Shown: piece after piece, positions 30,227-39,134 of the stretch
Numbering within the stretch: the first letter of the stretch is position 1
Layout of the letters: each line of letters begins with the position of its first letter
Assembly: GCF_016907275.1 (NCBI RefSeq)
Contig: NZ_JAFBBP010000001.1
Span: 4,888,001 to 4,952,000 of the forward strand
Length of the DNA: 64,000 nt
From: Micromonospora luteifusca
GTDB lineage: Bacteria > Actinomycetota > Actinomycetes > Mycobacteriales > Micromonosporaceae
Direction of reading: 5' to 3'
Notes under the pieces: model-generated
Databases searched by the model: none
What the model was told of the DNA's origin: nothing
What the model saw: the letters and a program-made list of their open reading frames with translations, nothing else
Position numbers and translations under genes: made by a program

Positions 30227-30269
30227 CGCTGGGACGGTTGAGGCTTGCGCTCACTCCACGAGATCGTCG
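30227..30269. repeat. Right 43-bp direct repeat flanking the TetR/esterase module
   Basis: Matches 28241-28283 at 41 of 43 positions, in the same orientation. It contains a copy of the end of the DUF488 gene (GCTGGGACGGTTGA) followed by the real C-terminal codons of the GNAT gene. Confidence 0.85.
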
Positions 30270-30757
30270 GCGAGCAGGTCCATCAGCAGGCCGTCGTGCC
30301 AGCGCCCGTCCGCGCCGCGTTCGTAGCGGCGCAGCACGCCCACCGGGCGGAAGCCCACCTTCGCGTACGCCCGGATCGCGGCGCTGTTCGCCGCGGCCGG
30401 GTCGATGGTGAAACGGTGGTGGCCGTACTCGTCGATCAGGTGTCGGGCCAGGGTGCGGATGGCGTCACCGCCGAGGCCGGCGCCACGCACCGCCGGGTCG
30501 AGAAAGATGTCCAGGCTGGCGTGCCGGTAGTCCGGGTCCGGCTCGGCGTGCCACTGGATCGCGCCGACCACCCGGCCGTCGTGCTCGACCGCGTAGACGT
30601 GCAGGTCGTCGTCGGCGAGGTCGGCACGGACGGAATCGGCCAGGTCGTCGCCGCCCCGCCACCACCGGCGGACCTCCGGGTCGGCCCGGATCTCCGCGAG
30701 GAGCGGCACGTCCGCGACCGTCGCCGGTCGCAGTGTCACCGCTCGCCCGCGTAGCAC
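30251..30757 (-). CDS. GNAT N-acetyltransferase
   Basis: 168 residues. GNAT fold with acetyl-CoA loop in 'DPAVRGAGLGGDAIRTLARHLIDEYG' and 'IRAYAKVGFRPVGVLRRYE'. It resembles the RimJ/AAC(6')-like branch ('LRPATVADVPLLAEIRADPEVRRWW'). The GTG at 30757 lies 4 bp downstream of the bsaP stop, so it is probably the third gene of bioB-bsaP-GNAT. A biotin-related role is not evident. Substrate unknown. Confidence 0.85.
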   Translation of the reverse strand: MLRGRAVTLRPATVADVPLLAEIRADPEVRRWWRGGDDLADSVRADLADDDLHVYAVEHDGRVVGAIQWHAEPDPDYRHASLDIFLDPAVRGAGLGGDAIRTLARHLIDEYGHHRFTIDPAAANSAAIRAYAKVGFRPVGVLRRYERGADGRWHDGLLMDLLADDLVE

Positions 30758-30761
30758 CGGC

Positions 30762-30956
30762 TCAGCCTCGCATCTCGCCGTGTTCGACGCACAGTGCCGA
30801 CCAGCCGACCGGCAGCACCTGCACCTTCATTCGACGGCGACACCGCGTGCAGAACCGGGGCGGCTCCAACTGGCGGGCTGCCGCGCAACCCGGATGGGCG
30901 GCGCCCGCCGGCTCACCGCACCGGTCGCACCACAGCTCGGTCGTCATGCTCGTCAC
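30762..30956 (-). CDS. bsaP: Biotin synthase auxiliary protein
   Basis: 64 residues with cysteine pairs '[10 protein letters not shown]', 'PGCAA' and '[10 protein letters not shown]', then '[18 protein letters not shown]'. Size, Cys pattern and position match BsaP, the small iron-sulphur protein that actinobacterial BioB needs for repeated turnover, probably by restoring its auxiliary cluster. The GTG start overlaps the bioB stop (GTGA at 30953-30956), so production is coupled. An in-frame ATG at 30947 is an alternative start. Confidence 0.8.
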   Translation of the reverse strand: MTSMTTELWCDRCGEPAGAAHPGCAAARQLEPPRFCTRCRRRMKVQVLPVGWSALCVEHGEMRG

Positions 30957-31948
30957 AGCGTGGCGGAGAGCGCCTTGACCGGCATCTTCAACTCGTCCAG
31001 CAGGTCCAGGTCGGCGGTGGCCGGTCGACCCAGCGTGGTCAGGTAGTTGCCGACGATGACCGCGTTGATGCCGCCGAGCAGACCCGCGCGGGTGCCCAGG
31101 TCACCGAGGGTGATCTCCCGACCGCCCGCGTACCGCAGGATGGTGCGCGGCATGGCCAGCCGGAACGCGGCGATGGCCCGCAGCGCGTCCTTGCCCTCCA
31201 CCACCGGGCGGTCGCCGAGCGGGGTGCCGGGACGCGGGTTGAGGAAGTTGAGCGGCACCTCGTGCGGAGCCAGCTCGGCGAGCTGCGCGGCGAACTCGGC
31301 CCGCTGCTCGACGGTCTCACCGAGGCCGAGGATGCCGCCGCAGCAGACCTCCATGCCGGAGTCGCGGACCATCCGCAGCGTCTCCCAGCGCTCCTCCCAG
31401 GAGTGCGTGGTGACCACGTTGGGGAAGTACGACCGGCAGGTCTCCAGGTTGTGGTTGTAGCGGTGCACACCCATGTCGACCAGGTCGTCGACCTGCTCCT
31501 GGCTGAGCATGCCCAGCGAAGCGGCGACCTGGATGTCGACCTCGGCCTTGATGGCGGCGACGCCCTCGCGCATCTGCTTCATCAGGCGGGCGTCCGGGCC
31601 GCGCACCGCGGCGACGATGCAGAACTCGGTCGCCCCGGTCTTGGCGGTCTGCTTCGCCGCCTCGACCAGCGACGGGATGTCCAGCCAGACCGAGCGCACC
31701 GGGGAGGCGAACAGGCCGGACTGGGAGCAGAAGTGGCAGTCCTCCGGGCAGCCGCCGGTCTTCAGCGAGACGATCCCCTCGACCTCGACCTCCGGGCCGC
31801 ACCAGCGCATCCGTACGTCGTGGGCGAGCTGCAGGGCGGCGGGTAGGTGCTCGTCGGGCAGGTTCAGCACCGCGAGGATGCCGGCCTGGTCGAGGCCGAC
31901 ACCGTCACCCAGGACCTGGGTCCGGGCCTGGTCGAGGATCTCTGGCAT
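30953..31948 (-). CDS. bioB: Biotin synthase BioB
   Basis: 331 residues, radical-SAM enzyme that inserts sulphur into dethiobiotin. The SAM-binding 4Fe-4S motif is '[13 protein letters not shown]' near residue 65, with further BioB signatures '[27 protein letters not shown]', '[10 protein letters not shown]' and '[12 protein letters not shown]'. The start is the ATG at 31948 ('MPEILDQAR'). It diverges from bioF across 157 bp and is followed by bsaP with a 4-nt overlap. No bioA is present in the window. Confidence 0.95.
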   Translation of the reverse strand: MPEILDQARTQVLGDGVGLDQAGILAVLNLPDEHLPAALQLAHDVRMRWCGPEVEVEGIVSLKTGGCPEDCHFCSQSGLFASPVRSVWLDIPSLVEAAKQTAKTGATEFCIVAAVRGPDARLMKQMREGVAAIKAEVDIQVAASLGMLSQEQVDDLVDMGVHRYNHNLETCRSYFPNVVTTHSWEERWETLRMVRDSGMEVCCGGILGLGETVEQRAEFAAQLAELAPHEVPLNFLNPRPGTPLGDRPVVEGKDALRAIAAFRLAMPRTILRYAGGREITLGDLGTRAGLLGGINAVIVGNYLTTLGRPATADLDLLDELKMPVKALSATL

Positions 31949-32105
31949 GGCTCGTACCCTACAAGGCCCCCCGGAAAGCCGGAATGACCTGGCAGCCCGT
32001 CGGCCCCCTCGCACCGAGTGGATCCGTCGGGCCGATGATGGCGGGTGGTAATTTCGCCCGGCAGGTGTCGGGCTGACCGGCGCGGACGGCGGCGAAGGGG
32101 TGACG

Positions 32106-33242
32106 GTGGCGGACTGGCTGGCGGCGCTCGACCGCCGCGCGGAGTTGCGGGCGAAGGCCGGGCTGACCCGACGACTGCACCCGCGTCCCGCCGGCGATCA
32201 GATGACCGATCTGGCCGGCAACGACTACCTCGGCCTGGCCGCCCACCCGGAGGTCACCGCCGCGGCTGCGGCGGCTCTGTCGGCGTACGGGCTGGGGGCG
32301 ACCGGGTCGCGCCTGGTGCGGGGCTCCACCGACGCCCACCACGCGCTGGAGGACGAGCTGGCGCAGTGGCTGGGCACCGACCGTGCCCTCGTCTTCTCCT
32401 CCGGCTACCTGGCCAACCTCGGGGCGCTGCGGGCGCTCGTCCGACCTCGGACGCTGCTCGTCTCCGACGCGCACAACCATGCGTCCCTGATCGACGGCTG
32501 CCGGATCTCCGGTGCGGAGACGGTGGTCACCCCGCACGCCGACGTGTTGGCGGTCGCCGCCGCGCTGGAGGCCGCTCCGGGCCGCCCGGCGGTGGTGGTC
32601 ACCGAGTCGATCTTCTCGGTCGACGGTGACCTCGCCCCGCTGACCCAACTACACGCGGTGGCGCGCCGTCACGGTGCGCTCCTGCTGATCGACGACGCGC
32701 ACGCGCTCGGTGTGACCGGTCCGGCCGGCGCGGGTGCGGTCGTCGCCGCCGGGCTGGCCGGTGAACCGGACGTGGTGGTCACCGCCACCCTGTCCAAGGC
32801 GCTCGGTGGCGCGGGTGGGGTCGTCGCCGGCCCGGCCGAGTTCGTCCGGCACCTGGTCGAGACCGGACGTACGTTCATCTTCGACACGGCACTGCCACCG
32901 GCGGTCGCCGCCGGTGTGCACGCCGCGCTGCGACTGGCGCGGGTCGGCGACGACCTGCGCCTGGAGTTGTCCGACCGGGTGGGGTTGGCGGTCGGTCGAC
33001 TGCGTGCCGCCGGGCTGACCGTCTCCGCTCCGGACGCGGCGGTGGTCTCGGTGACCGCGCCTGGGCCGGAGGCGGCGAGCGCCTGGGCCGCCGACTGCCG
33101 GGACCGGGGTGTCGCGGTGGGCTGTTTCCGGCCGCCGTCGACCCCGGACAGCCGCTCCCGCCTGCGCCTCACGGTCAGCGCCGGGGTGCCCCGGGCGGAT
33201 TTCGAGCGGGCCCTGGAGGTCATCGTGGACTGTGCACCGTGA
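32106..33242 (+). CDS. bioF: 8-amino-7-oxononanoate synthase BioF
   Basis: About 378 residues, PLP-dependent alpha-oxoamine synthase that joins pimeloyl thioester and alanine. Signatures: '[15 protein letters not shown]', '[12 protein letters not shown]', '[15 protein letters not shown]', and the PLP Lys in '[11 protein letters not shown]'. I favour GTG 32106, 5 nt after AAGGGG, over GTG 32100. Its TGA stop lies in the GTGAGC that begins a 57-bp spacer repeat, after which bioD starts. Confidence 0.92.
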   Translation: MADWLAALDRRAELRAKAGLTRRLHPRPAGDQMTDLAGNDYLGLAAHPEVTAAAAAALSAYGLGATGSRLVRGSTDAHHALEDELAQWLGTDRALVFSSGYLANLGALRALVRPRTLLVSDAHNHASLIDGCRISGAETVVTPHADVLAVAAALEAAPGRPAVVVTESIFSVDGDLAPLTQLHAVARRHGALLLIDDAHALGVTGPAGAGAVVAAGLAGEPDVVVTATLSKALGGAGGVVAGPAEFVRHLVETGRTFIFDTALPPAVAAGVHAALRLARVGDDLRLELSDRVGLAVGRLRAAGLTVSAPDAAVVSVTAPGPEAASAWAADCRDRGVAVGCFRPPSTPDSRSRLRLTVSAGVPRADFERALEVIVDCAP

Positions 33243-33295
33243 GCGCGAGGAGTGAGCCGGGTTTGCGAGCCCCGCAGTCGCGAGCAGAGGCGACC
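33239..33295 (+). repeat. Single 57-bp spacer repeat between bioF and bioD
   Basis: One unit of the family seen at 1952-2130 and 5751-5864, starting GTGAGCGCGAGGAGTGAGCC and containing GCGAGCCCCGCAGTCGCGA. Its TGA is the bioF stop and its AGAGG (33286-33290) is the bioD ribosome binding site. It fills the whole gap between the two genes. Confidence 0.85.
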
Positions 33296-33297
33296 CC

Positions 33298-34023
33298 ATG
33301 AGCGGGTGGGAGGGGCCGGTTCTGGTTACCGGGACCGACACCGAGGTCGGCAAGACCGTGGCGACCGCGGCGATCGCGGCCGCCGCGCAGGCCGCCGGGC
33401 TGCGGGTGGCTGTGGTCAAGCCGGGCCAGACCGGTACGGCCGGCGGTGAGCCCGGTGACGTGGACGCGGTCAATCGGCTGGCTGCCCCGCTGACCGGGCG
33501 GACCCTGGCCAGTTACCCGGACCCGCTCGCCCCGCTGGCCGCCGCCCGGGTCGCCGACCTGCCGCCGCTGGAGTTGTACGCGGCGGTGGACGCGGTCCGT
33601 GACGAGGCCGACAAGCACGACCTGGTGTTGATCGAGGGCGCGGGCGGGTTGCTGGTGCCGATGGGGCTGCGTCCGTCGGGTGAGCCGTGGACGATGGCTG
33701 ACCTGGCGGTGTCGCTCGGTGCGCCGGCGGTGGTGGTCGCCCGGGCGGGGTTGGGCACGCTCAACCACACCGCGTTGACATTGGAGGCGCTCGACCGGCG
33801 TGCGGTGCCGGCGGGCGTGGTGATCGGGGCCTGGCCGACCAGGCCGGAGTTGGTGCACTGGACCAACCTCACCGACCTGGTGCCGAACCTGCTCGGGGCG
33901 CTGCCCGACGGCGCCGGTGCGATGGATCCGGGCGTGTTCCGGCGTTCCGCGCCGGGTTGGCTCACCCCGGCCCTGCACGGCGTGCTCGACGACTGGCGGG
34001 TCTGGGCCGAGGAGAGCGGCTGA
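33298..34023 (+). CDS. bioD: Dethiobiotin synthetase BioD
   Basis: 241 residues. The P-loop variant 'VTGTDTEVGKTVATAAIA' is near residue 10, with 'VVKPGQTG', 'LVLIEGAGGLLVPMG' and 'VVVARAGLGTLNHTALTLEAL' as in BioD, which closes the ureido ring with ATP and CO2. The ATG follows an AGAGG provided by the 57-bp repeat. It forms a two-gene unit with bioF. Confidence 0.93.
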   Translation: MSGWEGPVLVTGTDTEVGKTVATAAIAAAAQAAGLRVAVVKPGQTGTAGGEPGDVDAVNRLAAPLTGRTLASYPDPLAPLAAARVADLPPLELYAAVDAVRDEADKHDLVLIEGAGGLLVPMGLRPSGEPWTMADLAVSLGAPAVVVARAGLGTLNHTALTLEALDRRAVPAGVVIGAWPTRPELVHWTNLTDLVPNLLGALPDGAGAMDPGVFRRSAPGWLTPALHGVLDDWRVWAEESG

Positions 34024-34077
34024 ACACCTGACGTTCGTCGGTGTCCGCCCAGGTCGTGCGTGGGTAGCCTGACGGCC

Positions 34078-35655
34078 GTGCGGATCCCCGACCTCTCGAC
34101 GCCAGGCTCGCTGGACCGGCGGCGTCGCCTGCTGCTGGACGCGCTGCTCTGGGCGGTGGTCGCGGCCCCGGTGGGTTACGCCGGGCTCAGCCCGCCCTAC
34201 CCGCGGTGGGCGTTGCCGCTGCTGGTCGGGAAGCTGCTGCTGCTCGGCGCGGCGGTGGTGGCGAGTCGACGCGCACCGTTGGTCGCCCTGGTGCTGGTGG
34301 TGCTCGGGTCGGTCGTCGATGGCAACTTCGTGTTCGCCATCCCGGTCTTCAGTTACCTGGCGGGGCGGCGCAGCGCGACCGCGGCCCCGGCGGCCGTGGT
34401 CTTCGTGGTGATCGCGGGCGGTGGCACGGCGCTCAACCTGGGGTTGCTCGGCACCGGCGCGGGCACCTGGTTCCTGCTCGCCTCGGTGCTGCTCTTCGCC
34501 GCGGTGTTCCCCTGGTTGGTGGGCCGGTACCGGCGTCAGCAGCAGGAGTTGGCCGACGCGGGTCGTCGCCACGTCGAGGCGCTGACCCGTGAGGAGCGTG
34601 GCACCGCCGAGCGGATCCGGCTGCGGGAACGGGCCCGGATCGCCGGGGAGATGCACGACTCGCTCGGTCACGACCTCAGCCTGATCGCGTTGCGTGCCGC
34701 TGCCCTTGAGGTCGCCGCCGACCTCGACGATCGACACCGGGCTGCGGCGGGGGAGTTGCGGGCCAGCGTCTCTGCCGCGACCGAACGACTGCACGAGATC
34801 ATCGGGGTGCTCCGCGAGGAGGGCGGTGCGTCGGTGCGTCCGAGCGGGGAGACCGTCGCCGACCTGGTCGACGGTGCCCGGGAGGCCGGCATGGCGGTAC
34901 GGATGGACGCCGCCCCGGCGGTCGCTGACCTGCCAGCGATGACCGGTCACGCGGCCCACCGGGTCGTCCGTGAGGCGCTGACCAATGCCGCCCGGTACGC
35001 ACCGGGTGCCCCGGTCGACGTGCGCCTCGCCCGGGACGGTGACCGGGTCGAGGTGAGTGTCGTCAACGGTGCCCCGCAGGCTGGGCCGTTGCCCGCGCCG
35101 ACGTCGCAGGGCAGCGGGTTGCTCGCCCTCGCCGAGCGGGTCCGTCTCGCCGGTGGGACGCTCGACGCCGGCCCCCGCGACGACGGCGGATTCGCGGTGC
35201 GGGCGGCGCTGCCGGTGAGCGCGCCGCCGTTGGAGGAAATCGAGCTGGTGGGCCCTGGGGCGGGTCTGGCAGTGCGGCCCGGCGACGGCAGGCCGGGTCC
35301 GGTGGAGCGGCCGGTGGATGCGGAACGGCGGCTGAACGACGCCCGCCGACGAGTCCGGCGCAGTCTCCTCGTGGCGCTCGTGGCACCGGCCGGCTTCGCC
35401 CTGGTGCTCTCCCTCGTCTACTACCCGGTGGCGACTGCCGGGACGGTGCTGGACCGGGCCACGTTCGACCAGATGCGCCTCGGCACGGCCAGGTCGGAGT
35501 TGAACGGTCTGCCCCGGCGGCAGTTGGAACGCCCCACCGCCGCCGACCGGGCCGACTGCGAGTACTACACCGACGGCAACTTCCCCCTGGCGCAGCCGAC
35601 CTGGCGGCTCTGTTTCAACGATGGCCGGCTGGCCAGCAAGGAGTGGATCGCGTAG
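34078..35655 (+). CDS. Two-component sensor histidine kinase (NarL-type) with C-terminal extension
   Basis: About 525 residues. Several N-terminal membrane helices (about 15-150) lead to a HisKA_3 dimerisation domain, with the phosphoacceptor His in 'RIAGEMHDSLGHDLSLIAL' near residue 195. The ATPase N-box is 'HRVVREALTNAARYAPGA', and 'GSGLLALAERVRLAGGTLDAGP' completes the catalytic domain. Unusually a further membrane helix ('SLLVALVAPAGFALVLSLVYY') and an approximately 70-residue tail with two Cys follow, probably outside the cell. The stop overlaps the response regulator start (TAGTG). Confidence 0.9.
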   Translation: MRIPDLSTPGSLDRRRRLLLDALLWAVVAAPVGYAGLSPPYPRWALPLLVGKLLLLGAAVVASRRAPLVALVLVVLGSVVDGNFVFAIPVFSYLAGRRSATAAPAAVVFVVIAGGGTALNLGLLGTGAGTWFLLASVLLFAAVFPWLVGRYRRQQQELADAGRRHVEALTREERGTAERIRLRERARIAGEMHDSLGHDLSLIALRAAALEVAADLDDRHRAAAGELRASVSAATERLHEIIGVLREEGGASVRPSGETVADLVDGAREAGMAVRMDAAPAVADLPAMTGHAAHRVVREALTNAARYAPGAPVDVRLARDGDRVEVSVVNGAPQAGPLPAPTSQGSGLLALAERVRLAGGTLDAGPRDDGGFAVRAALPVSAPPLEEIELVGPGAGLAVRPGDGRPGPVERPVDAERRLNDARRRVRRSLLVALVAPAGFALVLSLVYYPVATAGTVLDRATFDQMRLGTARSELNGLPRRQLERPTAADRADCEYYTDGNFPLAQPTWRLCFNDGRLASKEWIA

Positions 35656-36332
35656 TGAACACCGACATGGCCGGGGCACCGCCGGTCCGGGTCGTCCTGG
35701 CCGACGACGAGGCGATGATCCGGGCGGGTGTCCGGGCCATCCTCGCCACTGATCCCGGCATCGAGGTGGTCGCCGAGGCCGGCGACGGACACGCGGCGGT
35801 GGAGCTGGTCCGTGCGCACCGACCTCGGGTCGCGCTGCTGGACATTCGGATGCCACGGCTGGACGGGCTGGCCGCCGCCGCCGAGATCCGCCGGGTCGTG
35901 CCGGAGACCGCGACGATCATGTTGACCACGTTCGGCGAGGACGACCACGTGGCTCGGGCGCTCGGGCACGGCGCCAACGGGTTCCTGCTCAAGGCCGGCG
36001 ACCCGCGTGAGCTGATCGCGGGTGTGCACGCCGTCGCCGACGGTGGGGCGTACCTGTCGCCGAAGGTGGCCCGTCGGGTGCTCGAGCTGGGTGCCGGAAG
36101 GCTGGCCCGCCGGCCCGTCGCACGGGACCGTACGGCTGGGCTGACCGAGCGGGAACGGGAGGTGCTCGCCCTGGTCGGGGCGGGGCTGTCCAACGCCGAG
36201 ATCGCCCGCCGGCTGCACCTGGTGGAGGGCACCGTGAAGAGCTACCTGACCAGCATCTTCACCCGGCTGGACGTGCGCAACCGGGTGCAGGCGGCGATCC
36301 TCGCGTACGAGGCGGGGTTGGTCGACGGCTGA
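35655..36332 (+). CDS. LuxR/NarL-family response regulator
   Basis: 225 residues. Receiver domain with phosphorylatable Asp in 'VALLDIRMPRLDG' and conserved 'VLADDEAMIRAGVRAIL'. The C-terminal LuxR HTH is 'LTEREREVLALVGAGLSNAEIARRLHLVEGTVKSYLTSIFTRLDV'. GTG at 35655 overlaps the kinase stop. The ABC transporter genes converging from downstream are a possible but unproven target. Confidence 0.92.
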   Translation: MNTDMAGAPPVRVVLADDEAMIRAGVRAILATDPGIEVVAEAGDGHAAVELVRAHRPRVALLDIRMPRLDGLAAAAEIRRVVPETATIMLTTFGEDDHVARALGHGANGFLLKAGDPRELIAGVHAVADGGAYLSPKVARRVLELGAGRLARRPVARDRTAGLTEREREVLALVGAGLSNAEIARRLHLVEGTVKSYLTSIFTRLDVRNRVQAAILAYEAGLVDG

Positions 36333-36357
36333 GCGGGGACCGGTGCGGTCCCCGCTC
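36331..36357. terminator. Hairpin terminator at the response regulator stop
   Basis: GAGCGGGGACC (36331-36341) pairs with GGTCCCCGCTC (36347-36357) around a 5-nt loop. It overlaps the stop codon and lies between convergent transcription units. Confidence 0.8.
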
Positions 36358-36370
36358 AGCCGGTGAGCCG

Positions 36371-37192
36371 TTACGCGTCGCGGCGGCGCAGCGCGTACCG
36401 GCCCAGCAGCAGCGCGGCACCGGCCCACCCGGCCAGCAGGAGCAGCCCGACCAGGCTCGGGTACGGCTCGGTGTCGCCGGCCAGGAAGTGCCCGCCGGCC
36501 ACACCGGGGAACACGTCGGCGATCCGGTTCAGCACGTCGATGTCCGGCTCCTGCAGGGACAGCGGCACGATCATCAGGGTGGCGAGGAGGACGGTGAGCG
36601 TGAGCACCGCACTGCGCAGCGCGGCACCGAGACCCAGCGCGAGCACGCCGACCAGCGCCAGGTAGGCCGCCACCGCCACGATGTCGCCGATCGTGCCGGC
36701 CACCGGGGCGCTGCCCCACTCGCCGAGCACCGGCCGGGCCATCAGGGCGCCGACGCCGCCGAGCAGCAGGCCGAGGACGAAGGTGACCGCCCCGGCAACG
36801 GCGGCCTTGGCCAGCAGTACGCGACCGCGGGACGGGGTGCACTGCAGCGTGGTGCGGATGGTGCCGCTGGTGAACTCGGCGGTGATGGCCAGCAGGCCCA
36901 GCGCCAGCACCACGTACTGGGTCATTTCGACTGAGTCGATCAGCACGCTGCCGACGGTGACGATTCCCCGGTCGTCGGTCGGGTCGTCGTTGGTGTTGTC
37001 GTTGGCGGCGTAGATGGCCAGCTGGCCGGCGCTCGCGGCCATCACCAGCAGCCCGGCCAGCGCCGTCCACCAGGTGCTGCGCACCGAGGAGAGCTTGGTC
37101 CACTCGGCGGCCACCGCCCCCCGGAAGGTGGCCGGCGCACCGGCGGCCGGCTTGCTGGCGGGGCGGGTGCCCGCGTCGGTCTGCGTGCTCAT
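36371..37192 (-). CDS. ABC-2-type transporter permease
   Basis: 273 residues. A cytoplasmic N-terminus ('FRGAVAAEWTKLSSVRSTWWTALAGLLVM') is followed by six hydrophobic segments, the usual ABC-2 permease layout. The start codon overlaps the stop of its ATPase gene as ATGA. With the ATPase it forms an exporter of unknown substrate, possibly a drug or lipid. Confidence 0.88.
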   Translation of the reverse strand: MSTQTDAGTRPASKPAAGAPATFRGAVAAEWTKLSSVRSTWWTALAGLLVMAASAGQLAIYAANDNTNDDPTDDRGIVTVGSVLIDSVEMTQYVVLALGLLAITAEFTSGTIRTTLQCTPSRGRVLLAKAAVAGAVTFVLGLLLGGVGALMARPVLGEWGSAPVAGTIGDIVAVAAYLALVGVLALGLGAALRSAVLTLTVLLATLMIVPLSLQEPDIDVLNRIADVFPGVAGGHFLAGDTEPYPSLVGLLLLAGWAGAALLLGRYALRRRDA

Positions 37193-38121
37193 CGTTGCCC
37201 ACCCTCGGTCGGACCGCCGGCGTACTCGACGCTGTCGGCGGTCAACTCCATGAACGCCTGCTCCAGCGACGCGGCGTGTGCACTCAGCTCGTGCAGTCGT
37301 AACCCCAGCTCGTGGGCCAGGTCGCCGACCTGGTCGGCAGTGGTGCCGGTGACGGTCAGCTCGTTCCGGTCGGCCGCCTCGACGCTCGCCCCGGCGGCCG
37401 TAAGGCGCGCGGCGAGCGCGGCCAGCCCGTCCGGGTGCGGGCTGCGGACCCGGACCGCGACCGTGCTGCGGGCGATCACCTCGCCGATCGGCTCGTCGGC
37501 GAGCAGTCGCCCCCGGCCGATCACCACGAGTTGGTCGGCGGTGAGCTGCATCTCGCTCATCAGGTGGCTGGAGACGAAGACCGTCCGCCCCTGGTCGGCC
37601 AGCGAGCGCATCAGCTGCCGCACCCAGCGCACCCCGTCCGGGTCGAGGCCGTTCACCGGCTCGTCGAACATCAGCACCGGCGGGTCGCCGAGCAGCGCGC
37701 CGGCGATGCCGAGCCGTTGGCCCATGCCGAGCGAGAGCGTCCGCCCCGGCTTGGCGGCGGCCCGTCCGTCCAGCCCGACGGTGTCCAACACCTCGTCGAC
37801 CCGGCGGGTCGGGATGCCGTTGCTGTTCGCCATGGCCCGCAGGTGCGCTCGGCCGGACCGGGCCGGGTGGATGGCCCGGGCGTCGAGCAGCGCGCCGACC
37901 TCGTGCAGCGGCCGGCGCAACTCCCGGTACGCGCGCCCGTCGATGAGGGCCTGCCCGGCGGTGGGGCGGTCCAGCCCGAGGATCATCCGCATGGTGGTGG
38001 ACTTGCCGGCGCCGTTGGGGCCGAGGAAGCCGGTGACCCGGCCGGGCGCGATGTCGACGGTCAACGCGTCGACCGCGACGGTCGCCCCGAACCGTTTCGT
38101 CAACCCACGTAATGTGATCAT
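37189..38121 (-). CDS. ABC transporter ATP-binding protein
   Basis: 310 residues. Walker A 'GFLGPNGAGKSTTMRMILGL' near residue 40, signature 'LSLGMGQRLGIAGALLGDPPVLMFDEPVNGLDPDG' (LSLGM rather than LSGGQ, common in this exporter class) containing Walker B, and the switch 'VFVSSHLMSEM'. A roughly 80-residue C-terminal extension is typical of bacitracin/daunorubicin-type exporters. It is translationally coupled to the permease. The start is ATG 38121. Confidence 0.9.
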   Translation of the reverse strand: MITLRGLTKRFGATVAVDALTVDIAPGRVTGFLGPNGAGKSTTMRMILGLDRPTAGQALIDGRAYRELRRPLHEVGALLDARAIHPARSGRAHLRAMANSNGIPTRRVDEVLDTVGLDGRAAAKPGRTLSLGMGQRLGIAGALLGDPPVLMFDEPVNGLDPDGVRWVRQLMRSLADQGRTVFVSSHLMSEMQLTADQLVVIGRGRLLADEPIGEVIARSTVAVRVRSPHPDGLAALAARLTAAGASVEAADRNELTVTGTTADQVGDLAHELGLRLHELSAHAASLEQAFMELTADSVEYAGGPTEGGQR

Positions 38122-38210
38122 GCGCTGACGCTAGGCGTGCGGCCCGCTGCCGCACCGCGCCCGAACGGCACCACCCGGTACTGACTTTCGTCAGGTCGCG
38201 GCCGGGTCGG

Positions 38211-39122
38211 TCAGCGGACGTAGTCCTCCAGCAGTGCCGGCGTGAGCCCGGCCCGGTGAATCGCCTTCAACGCCGCGAGCAGGTCGTCCATGAGCGCCGG
38301 CCGGAAGTGCATCAGCAGCACGTCGCCGGGCTGGACCACCTTCTCCGGGGTCTGGTAGCGGACCTTTCCCTCGTGGACGGTCTCGGACCAGTGGAAGACC
38401 GCCTTCGCGCCGCAGTCGTGCGCGGCCCTCAGCGTGGTGGCGTCGTGGTTGCCGAAGGGTGGGCGGAACAGGGTCGCTCGCTTGCCGAAGAGCGTCTCCA
38501 GCTTGTCCGCCGCCCCGCAGATCTCCCGCTTCTGGTAGTCGTACGACCGGCCGGCCAGCGAGTTGTGGTTGATCGTGTGGCTCTCGACGACCCCGCCGGC
38601 CACCTCGATCTGCCGGAAGTAGACGTCGTGCTCCTCGGCGGCCGGTGAGTTCAGGAACAGGGTGACCGGGATGTGCGCCCGCCAGATGAAGTCGGCCACT
38701 GCGGGCGGGCGGGCCAGGCCACCGTCGTCGATGGTAATGAAGGCGACCTTCTGCTCGGTCGGCAGGCGGTGCCAGAACGGGGCCGTATCGGTCGTGGGGG
38801 GCAGCAGCACCGGTTGCGGTGGTGGCGGCTCGGGAAAGGTCGGCACCTGGGACACGTACCACTCCAGGCTTCCCGGTGCGGGCTTCGCCGTCGCGGACGG
38901 CAAGATCGAGGGCGTCGCGGACGGCAGCGTCGACGGCGCCGCGGACGGGGCGATCGACGGCGTCGAGGGCGGGGTCGACGGGTTCGACTGGCCCGCAGCG
39001 ACCTGGCGGGCGTGGATCGCCTGGCCGGGGCCGGCTGTGCAGCTACTCAGCGCCAGGATGGCCGGAAGCGTTACCGCCGCGAGGATGCGGCGCACGGGGG
39101 CTGACAACACGCCCGGAAACAT
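38211..39122 (-). CDS. Polysaccharide deacetylase lipoprotein (NodB domain)
   Basis: 303 residues. Lipoprotein signal with lipobox 'ALSSC' (Cys near residue 28), a Pro/Ser/Thr-rich linker (about 45-85), then a CE4 NodB domain. It has 'FITIDDGG' with the catalytic Asp pair, the metal-binding 'ESHTINHNS', and 'LFRPPFGNHD'. It should act on cell-wall or extracellular glycans. It begins 12 bp after the P450 stop, and an in-frame GTG at 39095 is another possible start. Confidence 0.88.
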   Translation of the reverse strand: MFPGVLSAPVRRILAAVTLPAILALSSCTAGPGQAIHARQVAAGQSNPSTPPSTPSIAPSAAPSTLPSATPSILPSATAKPAPGSLEWYVSQVPTFPEPPPPQPVLLPPTTDTAPFWHRLPTEQKVAFITIDDGGLARPPAVADFIWRAHIPVTLFLNSPAAEEHDVYFRQIEVAGGVVESHTINHNSLAGRSYDYQKREICGAADKLETLFGKRATLFRPPFGNHDATTLRAAHDCGAKAVFHWSETVHEGKVRYQTPEKVVQPGDVLLMHFRPALMDDLLAALKAIHRAGLTPALLEDYVR

Positions 39123-39134
39123 ATCGGGTCAAGG

